From Xylona heveae TC161 (lineage: Eukaryota; Ascomycota; Xylonomycetes; Xylonales; Xylonaceae): a DNA stretch of 64,000 bases. Both the position numbers and the translations under genes were made by a program. Under the pieces are notes generated by a model. That model saw only the letters and a list, made by a program, of their open reading frames with translations. It had not been told where the DNA came from and searched no databases. The stretch is from positions 2,971,511 through 3,035,510 of the forward strand of contig NW_017264194.1 in assembly GCF_001619985.1 (NCBI RefSeq), given 5' to 3'. This document shows, in pieces, positions 23,003 to 36,800 of this stretch (its first letter is position 1; each line of letters starts with the position of its first letter).

Positions 23003-24037
23003 ACCCATTTAATGTGCAGAGCAAGGTACCGACGTGGCGCGACAGACAAGGGGGAGCGTGATCACGTGAGGGTACCGACCGACCTCGGTGCCTGATAGGA
23101 AGGTGGCTCTCAGCACGCCTTCCTCAAATTGGCTGAATGTGCCCAGTTTTCCTTGGCCCCAGTCCCTGCTTGCTCTCTGATCCGACGAATTAAAAATTTC
23201 TTGAGCGCGGACGATCTTGTTTTCAGACTCCCTACGCCGACCACACAGCATCCTATTGAGCGTTCTCCTGGTGGACCGGATCGTGCAACGGCGGCAGAAA
23301 CGGGATTCTATAAGTCCTAGCTATGGTCCTTTGTTTACCCGCTAGCCACGAGCTCGCGTGTCGCGTTCAGAAACACTCGACTTTGCGCGATCCACTTCCA
23401 ACATTGCCTGATCATTCATTGTCGTTTGTCCCTCCGCAAAGTATCTCTCCCTTATCTGATCGTTGAAGCTGGGAAAAAGACCAATTTTTCGCGGAGCCCC
23501 AACCCTGCCATCAATTGCATGCCCCGGAGTATTGGTTTATCTCCGTGGGGTTCCTTTGACACGATACTGCAGTGAATCAGATAAGGCTCAGCACTCGCAA
23601 TTCCCTTTGAAAAAGCCAGGGTCCTTTTCAGACCAAGCAAGGAGTGCTGATCCCCTCGCAGATGGGACAAGCCTGAAAGGAAAAAAAAAAAATCTTCCTT
23701 CCACTGTGTATAGGTAAAACGTTAAAGTCATCATTATTACCGATCATAATCCTATGCCCATTGCGCACTGATCTATCACGGTGAAGTTTCTCAATAGTAA
23801 TGTGTTAAAATCTAAAATTCTAAATATTTTTTCTAAACTCCGCTGTAGAATACGTGAAATGGAAGTCGTTAAAACATGAACCCGCTCAATTAAGCAAGCG
23901 AAAGTAAACATCGTTATACGAAGTGGGGTGCGGTGGCGCGAGGGACGCAGCTCAACGTTGAATGCAAGGGCCACACCTTACTTCATTCACAAAGATGATT
24001 GAAACCAGGTGCCTTACAGGCATCGGTCCATCACCAT

Positions 24038-25693
<1,656 letters not shown>

Positions 25694-27697
25694 ATTGAAA
25701 GGTAGAATCTAGTTCACGCAAAAAGAGACACAGAGGAATGGGCTTATGATAATGTCACCGCACAGTGGGAGCAAAGCAGTTTTTTTTGGGTGGAGAAAAT
25801 TTTGGGAGGGGGGCAATTTATACGCAAAAGAAATTGGTGTGCAAAGCAAACATCTCCACCGGAGAAACCATCACGGATGTGCATGGCGTGGTTGCGCCTG
25901 GACCTAGAGGGTCCTGACCGAGACCCCATCAGTATTGCATGACGAATGGGTTAGCTACCGAGTAGGAGGATTATGCCCTTGGGCGGGGAGGTGCCGTCTG
26001 GCACATCTCCGGCAGCGGTTGATAAGAAACAATCGATCAACAAGTCATCTGTGAAACAAATTCGTAAAGTACCCCTCGCTAAACCGAGTTTAGATATGCA
26101 TCTTTGACACTAGAAGGGCGTGGGGTAAAGGGCGCCGATAACCGGCCGAATTTTCTCGAGAAAACATCTCAGTACGCCGCGTGTGTCGACTCATTCGACC
26201 TCCGATATCTGGAGTCATTTGGCACGAAGTGAAGGTTCTATTGCTAGCTAGATCAGATAACTCTTAGTCAAATCCTTAAAAGTCATTTCTGGCTCCTGAG
26301 CGGCTTCGGATGTTCTTATCATGCTAGCTCCTTCATTTCTTGTTTCGATTGCCTCTTGCAAGTGAGTCGTCTACACGCCGGCCGCGGAGGCACGCAAAGC
26401 AACATGTACTCCTTAAATGAGCATGTCCAGCGACAACTGCGAGGATCCATTTTTCAGCAAATTTTTTATGTGTTTTATTTCTTAAAGGTGTTCATTCGTA
26501 CAAATACCTGAAGCGAATTCTTCCTTTCCCAGCTCCACTTTGCTTGTTGCTCAACGGAGGCTTTTAACTAGAAACTTCAAGCAATATTGGCAATTTCACT
26601 CACATGGGTGCTAGCATGTGATTTTCGTCTGAATTGGCCATTTAAGTCCTGACCCCCATATTTTTTTCCCCTTGAGCAATCTGTAAGATTGACGTCCCAT
26701 AGCGCAATTCTAGGAGCCTTCTGTTTAGCATGCATGATTGTGGTGCCAATTGACCCAGGTTCCTAGCCCTCCAGGAATTTATTTGTCTAGCCCCAGAAAC
26801 ATTCAACTAGCGACCCTCAGAAGACATAAACCCACTTCACGGAGCCGGAGGATACTCATTGATGGCCTTTTCGTAATTGAAGATGTCCTTCAAACCTCTG
26901 CACCCAAGGGACTTAAGTTCCTTTTTCCCTTGGCCAGGATGAGTTTGGCAAAATGTTCAATATTTTCGTGCAGGTATACTTTTGTATCAACCAGGTGTGG
27001 CCTCCCATTAGCATTACATTTGCTTCCTCAAATTTTTCCGTTTCCTCCAGGAAACTACATACAATTTCTCAAAAGATGACTCTAAGGCGTCCAACAGCAT
27101 TTATTTCCCTTTTTTGGGGAGAAATTTGTGAAGGTCGGCTTTCTGATTCGTCTCAAAAAGGACGTATCAAACGTCATTTTCTCTTTGGGCAAAATGAATT
27201 GGATTCCGACTATCACTGTTGATGGCTTTTAGTACTCTTCGTCCGATCTCCATTGGTATCTTTGGAAACCGAGGGTCTTTGGTCTTTCGTCGGGGAGGAC
27301 GGAACTAGCTGCGGAAATAGGGACCAATCCCGCTGAGCCGGTCTCATGTGCGCATCACCACGTAGGATACAGTCATTCCTCACTTGTCGATGAATGCTTC
27401 TTCGGAAAGTGTACTAGAACGGTCCGAGGGGAAATGGTAGACAACGTTTATAGACGAAGATCACTGACTCACAAACTCGGGCTATGTGCTTACCGTAAGT
27501 ATACAATGAACCGTACTGTGAGAGAAGGAATAGATACACTGCCCACGTAACATCCTCATTCGACCTTGTTTGCCATTAAGTAGATGTCTCAGTGAATCTT
27601 GTTCAAATACTGTATTCGAATTTTCTGTAGATATATACATTCATCAATCTATCATCATAAAAGTAATCATAAGCTAGGAAACGGCAGAATTATGGCT
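25694..27697. promoter_or_regulatory. gdhA upstream region with GATA motifs; otherwise no gene
   Basis: 2.0 kb between the gdhA start and the aldo/keto reductase stop. HGATAR words (AreA-type sites) occur at 25747-25752, 26020-26025, 26136-26141 and 26255-26260, only a little more often than chance would give. A TGACTCA word is at 27467-27473. Short frames around 26738-27222 show no recognisable protein. Confidence 0.4.
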
Positions 27698-28861
27698 TTA
27701 CGCGCAGTCGGTCGGATCCCAGTCTAAGAGGAGGAGAAAAGTCAGCGACATAGATCACGACCAAGAGAATAGATGGGAAAGCTTACCGGTGACAAGATAT
27801 TCGTCCAGACCATCCAGGGTCTTCATATCATCTGCGCTAATTTCGAATCCTCCAATGTCGGCATTGGCAATGATCCGCTCCTTGGTAGAGCTCTTCGGAA
27901 GTGGCACATAATCATGCTGCAAGCTCCATCGAACAAACAGCTGTGCTGGTGTGCAACCATACTTCTTGGACACCGAAACAATGGTTGGGTGCTTCATTCT
28001 GGTTGCACGAGCGAGGGGTGCATACGCCTCAACCACAATGTCATGTTGAGCGCAAAGGCTCGCGATGTCCGTCCGCGTGTTGAAGGGGTGGATCTCAATC
28101 TGATTGACAGCGGGAAGGATTTTGGGCTTTGAGTCGATCAATTCTTGAATCTGATTGAACGATAAGCATTCTTGAGCAATGAAAATAAATAGGGTATGAT
28201 TTACGCACATGTCTCACACCAAAGTTACTGACGCCACCAATGCGGACTTCTCCATCCTCAATGGCATCCTCAACAGCGCGCCAACAATCAAGCCGTTTCT
28301 GCGTGCCGCCGTAAGGGCTGTGCAGGAGGAAGAGATCAATATACCCCAATCCGCTCTTTTTGAGAGACGACTTGATGGCTTTTCGCGCCTGATCGTAACT
28401 CGTATTGGATGACAATTTGGTGGTAAAATGAATATCCTCCCGTTTCAAGGACTCGGTATTCGCCCTACTGGACAGAAAACCATTGATAGCGCTGCCCACC
28501 TCAGCCTCATTGTAGTACATCTGAGCCGAATCAAAGCTGCAAGCACACCATTTGTTAGCCACCATCCACGTTTCGCTGCGAAGAGAGATTATGCTTGTAC
28601 CCGCGATAGCCAGCCTACGAGAAAGTCAGCACAAACTCAGGTAAGCCGTTCGACCACAATTCTCAACACACCTCGAGGGCCCATCTAACTGCATCCTTGG
28701 TCTCACTCCCTTCTGTCATGTACACACCAAGGTGGATGCGTGGCATAGACAGTCCATTGTTCAACTAAAAAGAAAATCCTGGTCAACTCTTGATCATTGG
28801 CACGGGGGTCTATAGACCGCACCTTGACACGACTTGCAAGTGAGAATGTTTTCTGGGCCAT
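27698..28861 (-). CDS. Aldo/keto reductase
   Basis: Six exons: 28861-28823, 28764-28672, 28614-28601 (only 14 nt), 28536-28209, 28150-27787 and 27723-27698, giving 287 residues. The catalytic tetrad is complete: Asp51 and Tyr56 in [10 protein letters not shown], Lys89 in HFTTKLSS and His121 in DLFLLHSP. The NADPH-binding region [11 protein letters not shown] and a C-terminal DWDP follow, as in AKR family members. The enzyme should reduce aldehydes or ketones with NADPH in the cytosol; its substrate is unknown. The model includes a micro-exon coding AGYRG, which is essential because it supplies the conserved Gly-Tyr-Arg before the catalytic Asp. There is no operon-like partner beside it. Confidence 0.9.
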
Positions 28862-29418
28862 GGTGATACTAGTGGTCCTTTGCAGACAATGTTTTGCTCA
28901 GTTCTGTGGAGCTAAAATGATAGAATGAAATGATATATTTTATTGAATTGACTTGGTGAGAACCTCTTTTTGAGAGTAATTTCTCGATTCAGACAGCGTT
29001 CTACAACCTATAACTGACCTACGGAGTAGCTAGGATCACTATTACGTAGAGATCCATGGTGCTATGGGGAACGAGCAATTACGTCGATGCTCGGTGTCTG
29101 CCGGGCCGAAAATTTCGCCGTCTTTAGTCATCTTTTGCCTGTCCGCAGTCCTTGCCTCGCCAAGGCGGGTAATATTCGGAGTCGCCGAAAGAAGTCAAGT
29201 AATGAAATGAGCAGGATCTCGAGCAAAGGTAAGCATAAAACAGTCAGGCACGGGTTTGGCAAAGCCGTCCGGTCCCTGAAGCTATAGCCAAAGTCTAAAA
29301 TGGTGCTGAAGTAAATTAAATCCTACTCCGGAGTAGAGCTAACCACTATATTTCACCTGAACATCCATGAATGTTTGTTATTACGGTTCGTACGGTCCTA
29401 AATAAACCGGCGCTATTC

Positions 29419-29442
29419 CATGCTATCCTCTGCAATAGCATG
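29419..29442. repeat. Short inverted repeat (8-bp arms)
   Basis: CATGCTAT at 29419-29426 pairs with ATAGCATG at 29435-29442 across an 8-base loop. It could fold as a hairpin. There is no U-run or gene end beside it to suggest a terminator. Confidence 0.5.
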
Positions 29443-30420
29443 TCCTAATTGAGGAGATCGTCAACATCATCAAAGAGGAAATTGGCGACTTCCGCTTCAA
29501 TAATGACATGGGGGGGCAGTTGAATATGGATGCTGGTCCTTGTCTTGACTACGTACAAAGAAAGCTTCCCGGGGGGATGAAAGGGGTGTAAAAGGGGGGG
29601 TAATCAAAATAGCCACGTCTAGACCTCTTGCTAATGAAGGGTTTAGCCTGAGCAAAAAGTCTGGGGATCACCAAGGAGGAGGAGGACGAGGGAGAGGAGA
29701 AGGAGGAAAAGGCGCTGGCAGGTGGCTCCTGTCGGTCGAGTCTTACGGGGTCTGCCTCGTCCCAAGCCTGAGGTCGCCGGGTCTCTTGACGTAGGCCGGC
29801 TGCTTCTCGTGCTCCCATGGCGCCCTGTCCTTTGCATATTTGGAATTATTCCCATGGCTCGTGCGCCATGGGAGGAGGCATCACGTTCCAGCGGATGCAA
29901 AAAGCCGCCGATGCCATGTCGGTGGAAGGAGCCTTGGGAGGTGCGAGGTGGATGGAGATGGAGGAGGGGAAAGAGGAGAAGTGCTACCCATGTGCACGGC
30001 TGTGGGCAACCCAGTGTTGACCGGCAGGATCATGACCCACTACTTCGGGTGCGGAAGCAGCGCCACGGAGGTGCCGTCTCAGGGGCCGATCGCCTGGTGC
30101 CTTCAACAGAGCTGCACAACTAACTGTATATCCTGTGGGATAAACCACATTTGGCAACGAAAAAAGAGCTGTCAGTAGGTTAGTGCGCATCTCCTAATCA
30201 TGCATTATTACTTGGGGTCAGCGATGGACATATGAGGTAAGAACGCTACGTAAGAGATCCACGACTGCGACCCGATCTCGCCTGCACTTGGTGCTTGTTT
30301 TCTGTGCTAAAGGAATAACTACCATCGTAATAGGCGACCCGTGGGGGAATTGATGCTCCTACTAGACTACGACTCCTGCTACTCATACCAGGTCTACCCG
30401 ACTACGAATCATGCTGGCCT

Positions 30421-30456
30421 CGCTTGCTTCGCTTGCTTCGCTTGCTTCGCTTGCTT
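30421..30456. repeat. Tandem repeat, CGCTTGCTT x4
   Basis: Four perfect copies of a 9-base unit in the intergenic region between the aldo/keto reductase and the 239-aa protein. No coding frame that includes it is supported. Confidence 0.9.
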
Positions 30457-31972
30457 GGCACTGTCATTTGTCGACACGCCTGTTGGCCTCTACAGCCTGA
30501 AGGCTTGTCAGAGTGATAGAGTAGTAAGGAAGAGAGAGAAAAAAAAAGGGATCGACTGGCTCCTCGGATCGAGTCAATATCTCTCTGCAATAATACCAGT
30601 AATATAATGACTGTTACTACTGTATGCTAGCTAATCTTTGTCGTGTCGCTCAACCCCTTCCCGGTTCAAACCCCCCCCCAGGTGCAGGCCTGCCCCCACC
30701 ACACACCATTCTCTCCGTCAGCCGCATGCGCACTTTATCCGTCCCGTAGAATGGATGAGGCGAGCACTGGATGCCTTTGCATTACCATCATTCAGATCGT
30801 TGTATAAAAAAAAAAATAAAAGCACAACGCCTTGTACAGCTATGCGCGACAGACGTGCTTCCATGTCTCATGACTGGCTGCGACCGCAGGAACGTATGCG
30901 ATGCACGCCGTGGCTGGCTGAAAGAGGAACCCCCCCCTGGATGGAATGCTTGAGTGAGCCGGGGTTGTCGGTCCGCTGGGACGATCGCATGGCCCCGACC
31001 GAGGAATCGGAGCGGTCTTGGGGCCCTGAAGCCCCAATTCTATTCTAATTGTCGACGATGTAGTAAAGTCTCTATCTAGTCTCCTACAGAGTTGCCCAAA
31101 ACGCCCATCAATTGGTCCGTTACCAACTCTCATAGCGTAAGATTCATCAAACCCATATGAGCAATTATTTTGCTTCCCTCACCTCTCCTCGTTGCTCCTG
31201 CTGTGAGCCATGCGTCGCTTGCGACAAAGTAAAATCCATATCTCTCAAGTAATTAGAATCAGAAATGGGCCAGTGCCAATCAGGTTACCCACATTGAGCG
31301 CACATCGACCGCCGGACACACCTATCTCCTTGACATCCCGGATGTGCACTCCTATTGGAAGTCAATGACTACATGAGATTCCCATTGCGCCATGGCGCCA
31401 ACGACGGTCCCCCCGCCATGGTCCCACGAACCTTGTTGCCCCGATGTCAAGCCTTGCCTAAATGATGGATATGGATTGCGACGGCGGCCGACATCCGACC
31501 CTTGGAAGGAAACTTTACGGCCGAGTCTCAGCTCGTCCCTGACTATTCGCGAGAGGAGTGACGGAGAGAGAGAGGGCGCGAGAAAAAATTGAGAAAGAGC
31601 AGAACCTTGGCACCTACCAGGGACTAGCTAGCATCCTCTCCACCGAACCTCTCCGAAACGACTTCTATAAGAGCTTCATATCCGCGCCGTCATGGTGCAC
31701 GAGCGGAGTGCCTAAGAAGGAACGGAGACAAAAAGACAAAATTTAAATTCAAATCCCTCTTCCATAGTCACACTATCTTGTCTAGATCCCGCGGAGTCTT
31801 GGAATCCGCAAGACAAATCTGGGCATCTTGGCCTCACTCGGCGCGCCCATCGAGCCCGCTACAAAACTCTGCAATTCGGCGGGGGTTGAGAACCAAAAGT
31901 GTTGGTAGGCTTTGAGCCGCACGCTTTTGATCCGTCTACGTACTGATGAACTTGAATCATTTCTAGGGAGTC

Positions 31973-32692
31973 ATGGCATTTCCAACTGGGCTCGGGCTCG
32001 ACGGCGCAGCCCACAATCCATTTGCACACGCTGCTTTCTCCGGTTTCACGAGTCCAGACCCGCGGAGTGCGAATAGAGCTGAAGGGCCGCACATTGACAT
32101 CTTCGAATGGTATCCAAGTTACCAAAGCTGCCAGCGTTATTTTCTCGACCATGCTCAACACAGTGGGCCAGTCCAGGCGGTTGCCGCCTTCCTAAATATC
32201 AGCCTACCATTCCAGCGAGAGGTCCCTGTCACCAATTATTCGTCAACTACATCTTCCCATGCCGGCGTTTCTTTTAGTTGGACTCCGCAAAATCGGGCCG
32301 GATCCGCGTTTCCAGGAGCGCGGGCCCAACCGGCGCATTGGGTCTCCTTAATTCCCTACATTCGACGCTTGGTCGCCACCGGATTCGACTACCCTGGTGT
32401 TCTCCATGGCTTCTTTGGCGACGACTGGGCCAAGGGAGTGGGACCGATGCATGAGCAAGAACGCCGCAACTATCTCTTTGCAGCTAAAAGCGGTGGGTGG
32501 GCGTCGGTGAAGAGGGACTACGACATCAGCCCTCACGAGAGCGTGCCTTTCCTTCGTCCACTGCAGGGAGCGCTGGACCCCGAAATCGAAGCGGCCGAGA
32601 AGACTTGGAGCGAATGGCTCGCCATGGAGGATTGGATGGTCGGATCGAGAGCGCCCGAAGTGATAGCCGAGGCGAGCTCCAATCCAAACTAG
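31973..32692 (+). CDS. Conserved-looking fungal protein of unknown function, 239 aa
   Basis: Intronless frame of 239 residues starting at the ATG at 31973. The sequence is not low in complexity. It has an ordered core: IDIFEWYPSYQSCQRYFLDH, then LIPYIRRLVATGFDYPGVLHGFFGDDW, RRNYLFAAKSGGWASVK, and a Trp-rich C-terminal end. I recall similar Aspergillus proteins carrying the dubious label 'Ilp is an apoptosis inhibitor', but nothing here resembles a BIR or other apoptosis domain. There is no signal peptide or membrane helix. TTTCTAG just before the ATG is a good 3' splice site, so a 5' leader intron or a further upstream exon is possible. Function is unknown. Confidence 0.72.
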   Translation: MAFPTGLGLDGAAHNPFAHAAFSGFTSPDPRSANRAEGPHIDIFEWYPSYQSCQRYFLDHAQHSGPVQAVAAFLNISLPFQREVPVTNYSSTTSSHAGVSFSWTPQNRAGSAFPGARAQPAHWVSLIPYIRRLVATGFDYPGVLHGFFGDDWAKGVGPMHEQERRNYLFAAKSGGWASVKRDYDISPHESVPFLRPLQGALDPEIEAAEKTWSEWLAMEDWMVGSRAPEVIAEASSNPN

Positions 32693-33814
32693 GGTATCAC
32701 CGGCGAATGGCGCAGGCGTCATCCGACGACAACACAAAACAGTCAGCAATAATACGTTAAGAAAGCAGAGGCGTTTACTATGGGCGCAGGGTTCTCATCA
32801 TTCTGCTGGGGGCATCCATTGCAAGGACGGAGTTCGGCGCATGGGGCGTATCACTTGATGTGCCTGACTGAAACCCAGACCGCACCGAAACACCTCTGCC
32901 TCTCCTTTAATTAATTTTCCTTTTACCCTCCTCTTTTCTTCTTCGCTTCCTTGTTCCTCTCGCGGGAGCCGCGATGCAGGAGTTGGCGTGCCAGTGGGAT
33001 GGCTTCATGCGAGTGATCCCATGTGTATGTGCACCGTTCTGCAATTTGGCGAAATTTTACAGCCTCAAGTCAGAAAGGGCAGGTCGGGCGGATGGAGTAT
33101 GGCATCACAATACAGCCTTTGAAATTTTTTTCTGTTTCCCATTATTTCTTTTTTACATTCTGAAACCTGGCCGTTATTTGTTAAACGAATTTAGACTCAT
33201 CTGGATCCTCTCGTTTAGATGCTGCATGCTGATCCGGCAATCGTAGACGAGCCTTATGCAGTGTGCAAAAAGGGCACGTAAGCCTTGAACATTATGAAGG
33301 GGGTTACCCGTTCCTTAAGATACAACAGCCGGGGTTTAATTCTGGAGGGGCTTTTGTTTGTTCCAGGCAGCGTATAGAGAGAATGGGCGTAACTTAGTGA
33401 GGGGCACAGGAAGCCAGCATTACACACCTGGCTCAATAGTTGCTGTGCTGTAAGGTCGGCATTGACCCCAGATCCAAGACATTGCCATGTGTGGCTTACT
33501 GTTGAGGGCCACTCGAGAATCCAAGCGTTTCCGCCCAATTCAGTCAAGCGCGGTCTCGCCCGGTCCAAGCACCCGCCTCCCGCTCGACCATCCCAGACGC
33601 CCATCTCACATTTCTAGGATTCCACGCGAGTTGCGAGTAAGCAAAGATCAGGCCATCTTTGCTTCATACACGACGTCGTTTTGAGCAAAGGCGCTCTCGT
33701 CTTTCTCCGTGGCCTTGTGTTGGCGCCTCGATTGGTTGCTCGTGAGCTGCTCGAAAGAGAGCTGCCAATTCAAGCTCTCGAAAGAAAGCCTTAGCTAGGA
33801 GCTCGTCATGTGCA
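32693..33814. other. Intergenic, med5 promoter side
   Basis: 1.1 kb without a supported gene. It contains T-rich tracts near 32905-32950 and 33120-33160 and the region upstream of med5. Direct repeats of AGCTCTCGAAAG-like sequence occur near 33750-33785, just before the gene. Confidence 0.55.
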
Positions 33815-33831
33815 ATGTCGTCGGACACTGA
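33808..33831 (+). other. Upstream ORF overlapping the med5 start
   Basis: An ATG at 33808 opens a seven-codon frame that ends in TGA at 33829-33831. It overlaps the med5 ATG at 33815 in a different frame. If the transcript starts upstream of 33808, scanning ribosomes would meet this ATG first, which could lower med5 translation. Confidence 0.4.
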
Positions 33832-36800
33832 ATGGACAAGGTTTTTGGACCGAAGCCTGGACGCACGAATCCGGCCCGATAAGTTTGCGACGCTCTCGAC
33901 GGCTCTGCATCATAGGACGCCATTGTCGGGGTCCAAAGTTGCTGACATTTTTCTAAAGCCGCGCTCTCCGGCTTCGCTACGGGCTGATCCGCTGCTATTA
34001 CCTTACGTGGAACAGCTCCTAGACCGAGATAGGATCAATACGGCTGATGCTCTGAGGGCCTTGCTCAAGTTTTCCCGTTTCCATCATGCACACGAAGCGA
34101 TAGAAGACTCTCGAAATGTTGGGGAGCCGGCAGAGAAGTGGTACAATTCCGCCGAGGTGGAGGAGACGTTAATGTACAGGATAGCGAGAGCTATCAGCAT
34201 ACAGCAGAGTCCGAAGAGCAAATCAGAGGCTTTGGGAACCCTCAAGATACTGGCACAATGGATGTCCGCAATGGTCTCCTCAGGGACCCGGGACGAGATG
34301 ATGCAGGATATGGATGGCACTGCAAGGCAGGTCGATCCAGAAACTGTTGCTCTCAGAGGAGCGCTTGGGACTCTTGTCCTAGCTCTCACTGAGAATCTGC
34401 CGTTCATAGAGACTATCAATGACTCGTGTCCCAAAGGTAAGTTGCAAAGATACCTCTGCGCCCAAGCACAAAAGTTATGGATTGAGCCTCATAAGCTGTG
34501 CATCTCGTAGCTATGCCTCGCGACTATTCCGTTCAATGACTGCTTTTTACCATTCAAATAGCTACACAATCCTAGTAGAGATCCCTCGCTCACTGAAAGG
34601 CAGACTTGAAGAAGGCTTTCATCCATTCGCTATCCATGTTTGTGCCGTTTCTTTCCCAGACAGCTCTTCAGATTGCAAATCGACTCGACGCATTTCATAA
34701 ATTGATCAGTGTGTCCGATAACGCGTTCAAATCACTTGATGGCGGCGTCATGAGTGGTCTTGGCGGCAGCTTGCAACTTCAGAGCATGGCCGATGTGATT
34801 GACGGCCCGGTCGTCAACTCGAGAGCAGGACTCTATATTTACCTCAATGCTGTGGTATGGCCGTGACAGCTCCCTTTTTATAATCTTTACTGATGGACGT
34901 AGCTTGTAGGACGACCTTTGGTAGATGATACTGCGTTTCTTAATTATTTGCACGCCCGTTACAAGGTATGGTCTGAATCTATACCAAATACTGCTTTGGT
35001 TGCTGATATTGACTTAAGGCGGATGTTTCCAGCCTTACGATCGAGTTGATCACCGCTTCCTTTGACGTCTTGTCCAATGCCATGTATCGCAATGAGACTA
35101 GCCAGACCATGTTTCTTTTCCGATCATTTCTAGTAAACAAGATACCCGTCCTGGTCGCAATACTGGCCGGGTCAATGTTTCCTCCCCTTACCGCAGAGTT
35201 TTGCATCACCCAAGCTTTAAATCACGTCGACCCCAATGCTTTTCCGTCATTTTCCCAAATGTTTGATCCTCTTAGCGGGAGCGGTATGCTCTCGGATGTT
35301 CGGCAGGAGTTTCTGTTTGCTTGCGCATTGCATCAACTAATTCCAGAGGAGAGCATCGAAAGTCTTCTGGGAGAAATCCCCATGCAAACTTTACCCTCTG
35401 GAGGAAGATATGTTAAAGAAGACCTTGTACAACAATGTTCTACAAACTCAGAAAAGATCGAAGAATTGCTTGGCGAGATTGAAGGAATGGATGGGAACGC
35501 CGGAGCGATTGTCAGTGCTATAACAGATGTAAGCGGGCCTCAATATATCTTTCAAATTCAAGATACTAATGATTTTATTCAGATCATCCATAATCTATGT
35601 GCTTCCAAGGAGACCATGTCGCTCAAATCAATTTGCAGCTCGTTATCGAAAAGGCCATTGTCTCTAGATGTATTGCTACTTTTCAATAATCCATCTCATC
35701 TCCTTCAGCCAGTGTGCCAGCTTCTCGACGAATGGAGATTTGAAGAGGACCAAGGTTCGTCCTCTACCTTTGTCTTTCTTCCTTTCAAGATATATTTGGA
35801 TTGATGGAGCATTGACCTTATTGCAGGCGAGTATCAACCAGTCTACGATGAATTTGGATGTGTCCTTCTCCTTGTGCTGGCCTTTGTTCATCGATATGAC
35901 CTTACTGCCGCGGAGGTTGGAGCCACCAACCCTGATTCCTTTATCGCTCGCCTTCTCAACAAACGATCACTGGGCCAACGAATGGAGGACTTGACAGAAG
36001 AGCAAAAGAACTACCTTGGCGGCTGGATTCGTGGGCTATTTGATGCCGAGGGTATCAGTGATGAACTCATGTCTGCTTGCCGGCCGCAGGAATTTTATTT
36101 CCTTGTACCTACTCTTTTCCAGCAAAGCTTAGCAGCCTGCAAGCTTGAAGTTCTGGACATAGAGACCGTTAAAGGCGGTCTGGAATGTGTGTCATTTCCA
36201 ACAAAAGCTTCAAAGGCATGCATTTACTAATACTTTTTTTCTTTAGATTTATTGGAGACCTTCTTACTTCCTTCCCTCGTAGGCGCTATTACTTGGCTGG
36301 CGGACCGTCTCTGGGAATCTGGAGACGATATCAATATCCTGATGCAGATGCTGCATACATTGCTTCGCCCTAGCTCCATATCTGGCGACGCACGGGCGAT
36401 GCACAACACTATTTTGTCCATTGTGGCAAAACCACTAGAACATTCACTTCGAGAGTTCCGCCGACTTGGCTCGCCCAGGCAAGACATTGACCCACTTCTA
36501 GATCTATTGAAACCGCACCTCTCTTTCAAGCGCACAGTCGACAGTTACCATACCGAGTACGAGCAATGGATGGGACCTCAGAGCGGTGGGCTTCTTGCAA
36601 GCATTCGCAACACCTTTCAGTCGCTGGTGTTGTGGTCCTCCACTGCTGAGATCAACATGACCCCTCCAAGCTACACTCATCGCCAACTTCTCGTGGCAGT
36701 CAAATTGTTCGGTGCAAAGGCTCCCGTTCGGGCGATCATTGATGAGCTGCGACTACAAAGTGAAAACGGCAGTGGAGATCTGGCAATGGACGTTGCAACC

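Larger units (their letters stand above)
22618..24037. other. Intergenic: rnr1 promoter and gdhA 3' region
   Basis: 1.4 kb. The left half is the rnr1 promoter with MCB boxes; the right end is the 3' region of glutamate dehydrogenase. No coding frame is convincing, and the frames present are short and low in information. Confidence 0.6.
28862..31972. other. Gene-free stretch with C-rich and repeat segments
   Basis: 3.1 kb with no supported gene. It holds the aldo/keto reductase promoter, an inverted repeat at 29419-29442, a four-copy 9-mer at 30421-30456 and C-rich runs near 30670 and 30940. Several frames of 60-135 codons around 29640-31050 overlap on both strands. They look like open frames of GC-rich DNA, not genes. 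Confidence 0.55.

Noticed and set aside
29643-31050. Several frames of 80-136 codons in GC-rich sequence
   Set aside because: They overlap each other on both strands, are rich in Arg/Pro/Ser from composition, and have no plausible splice structure or domain.
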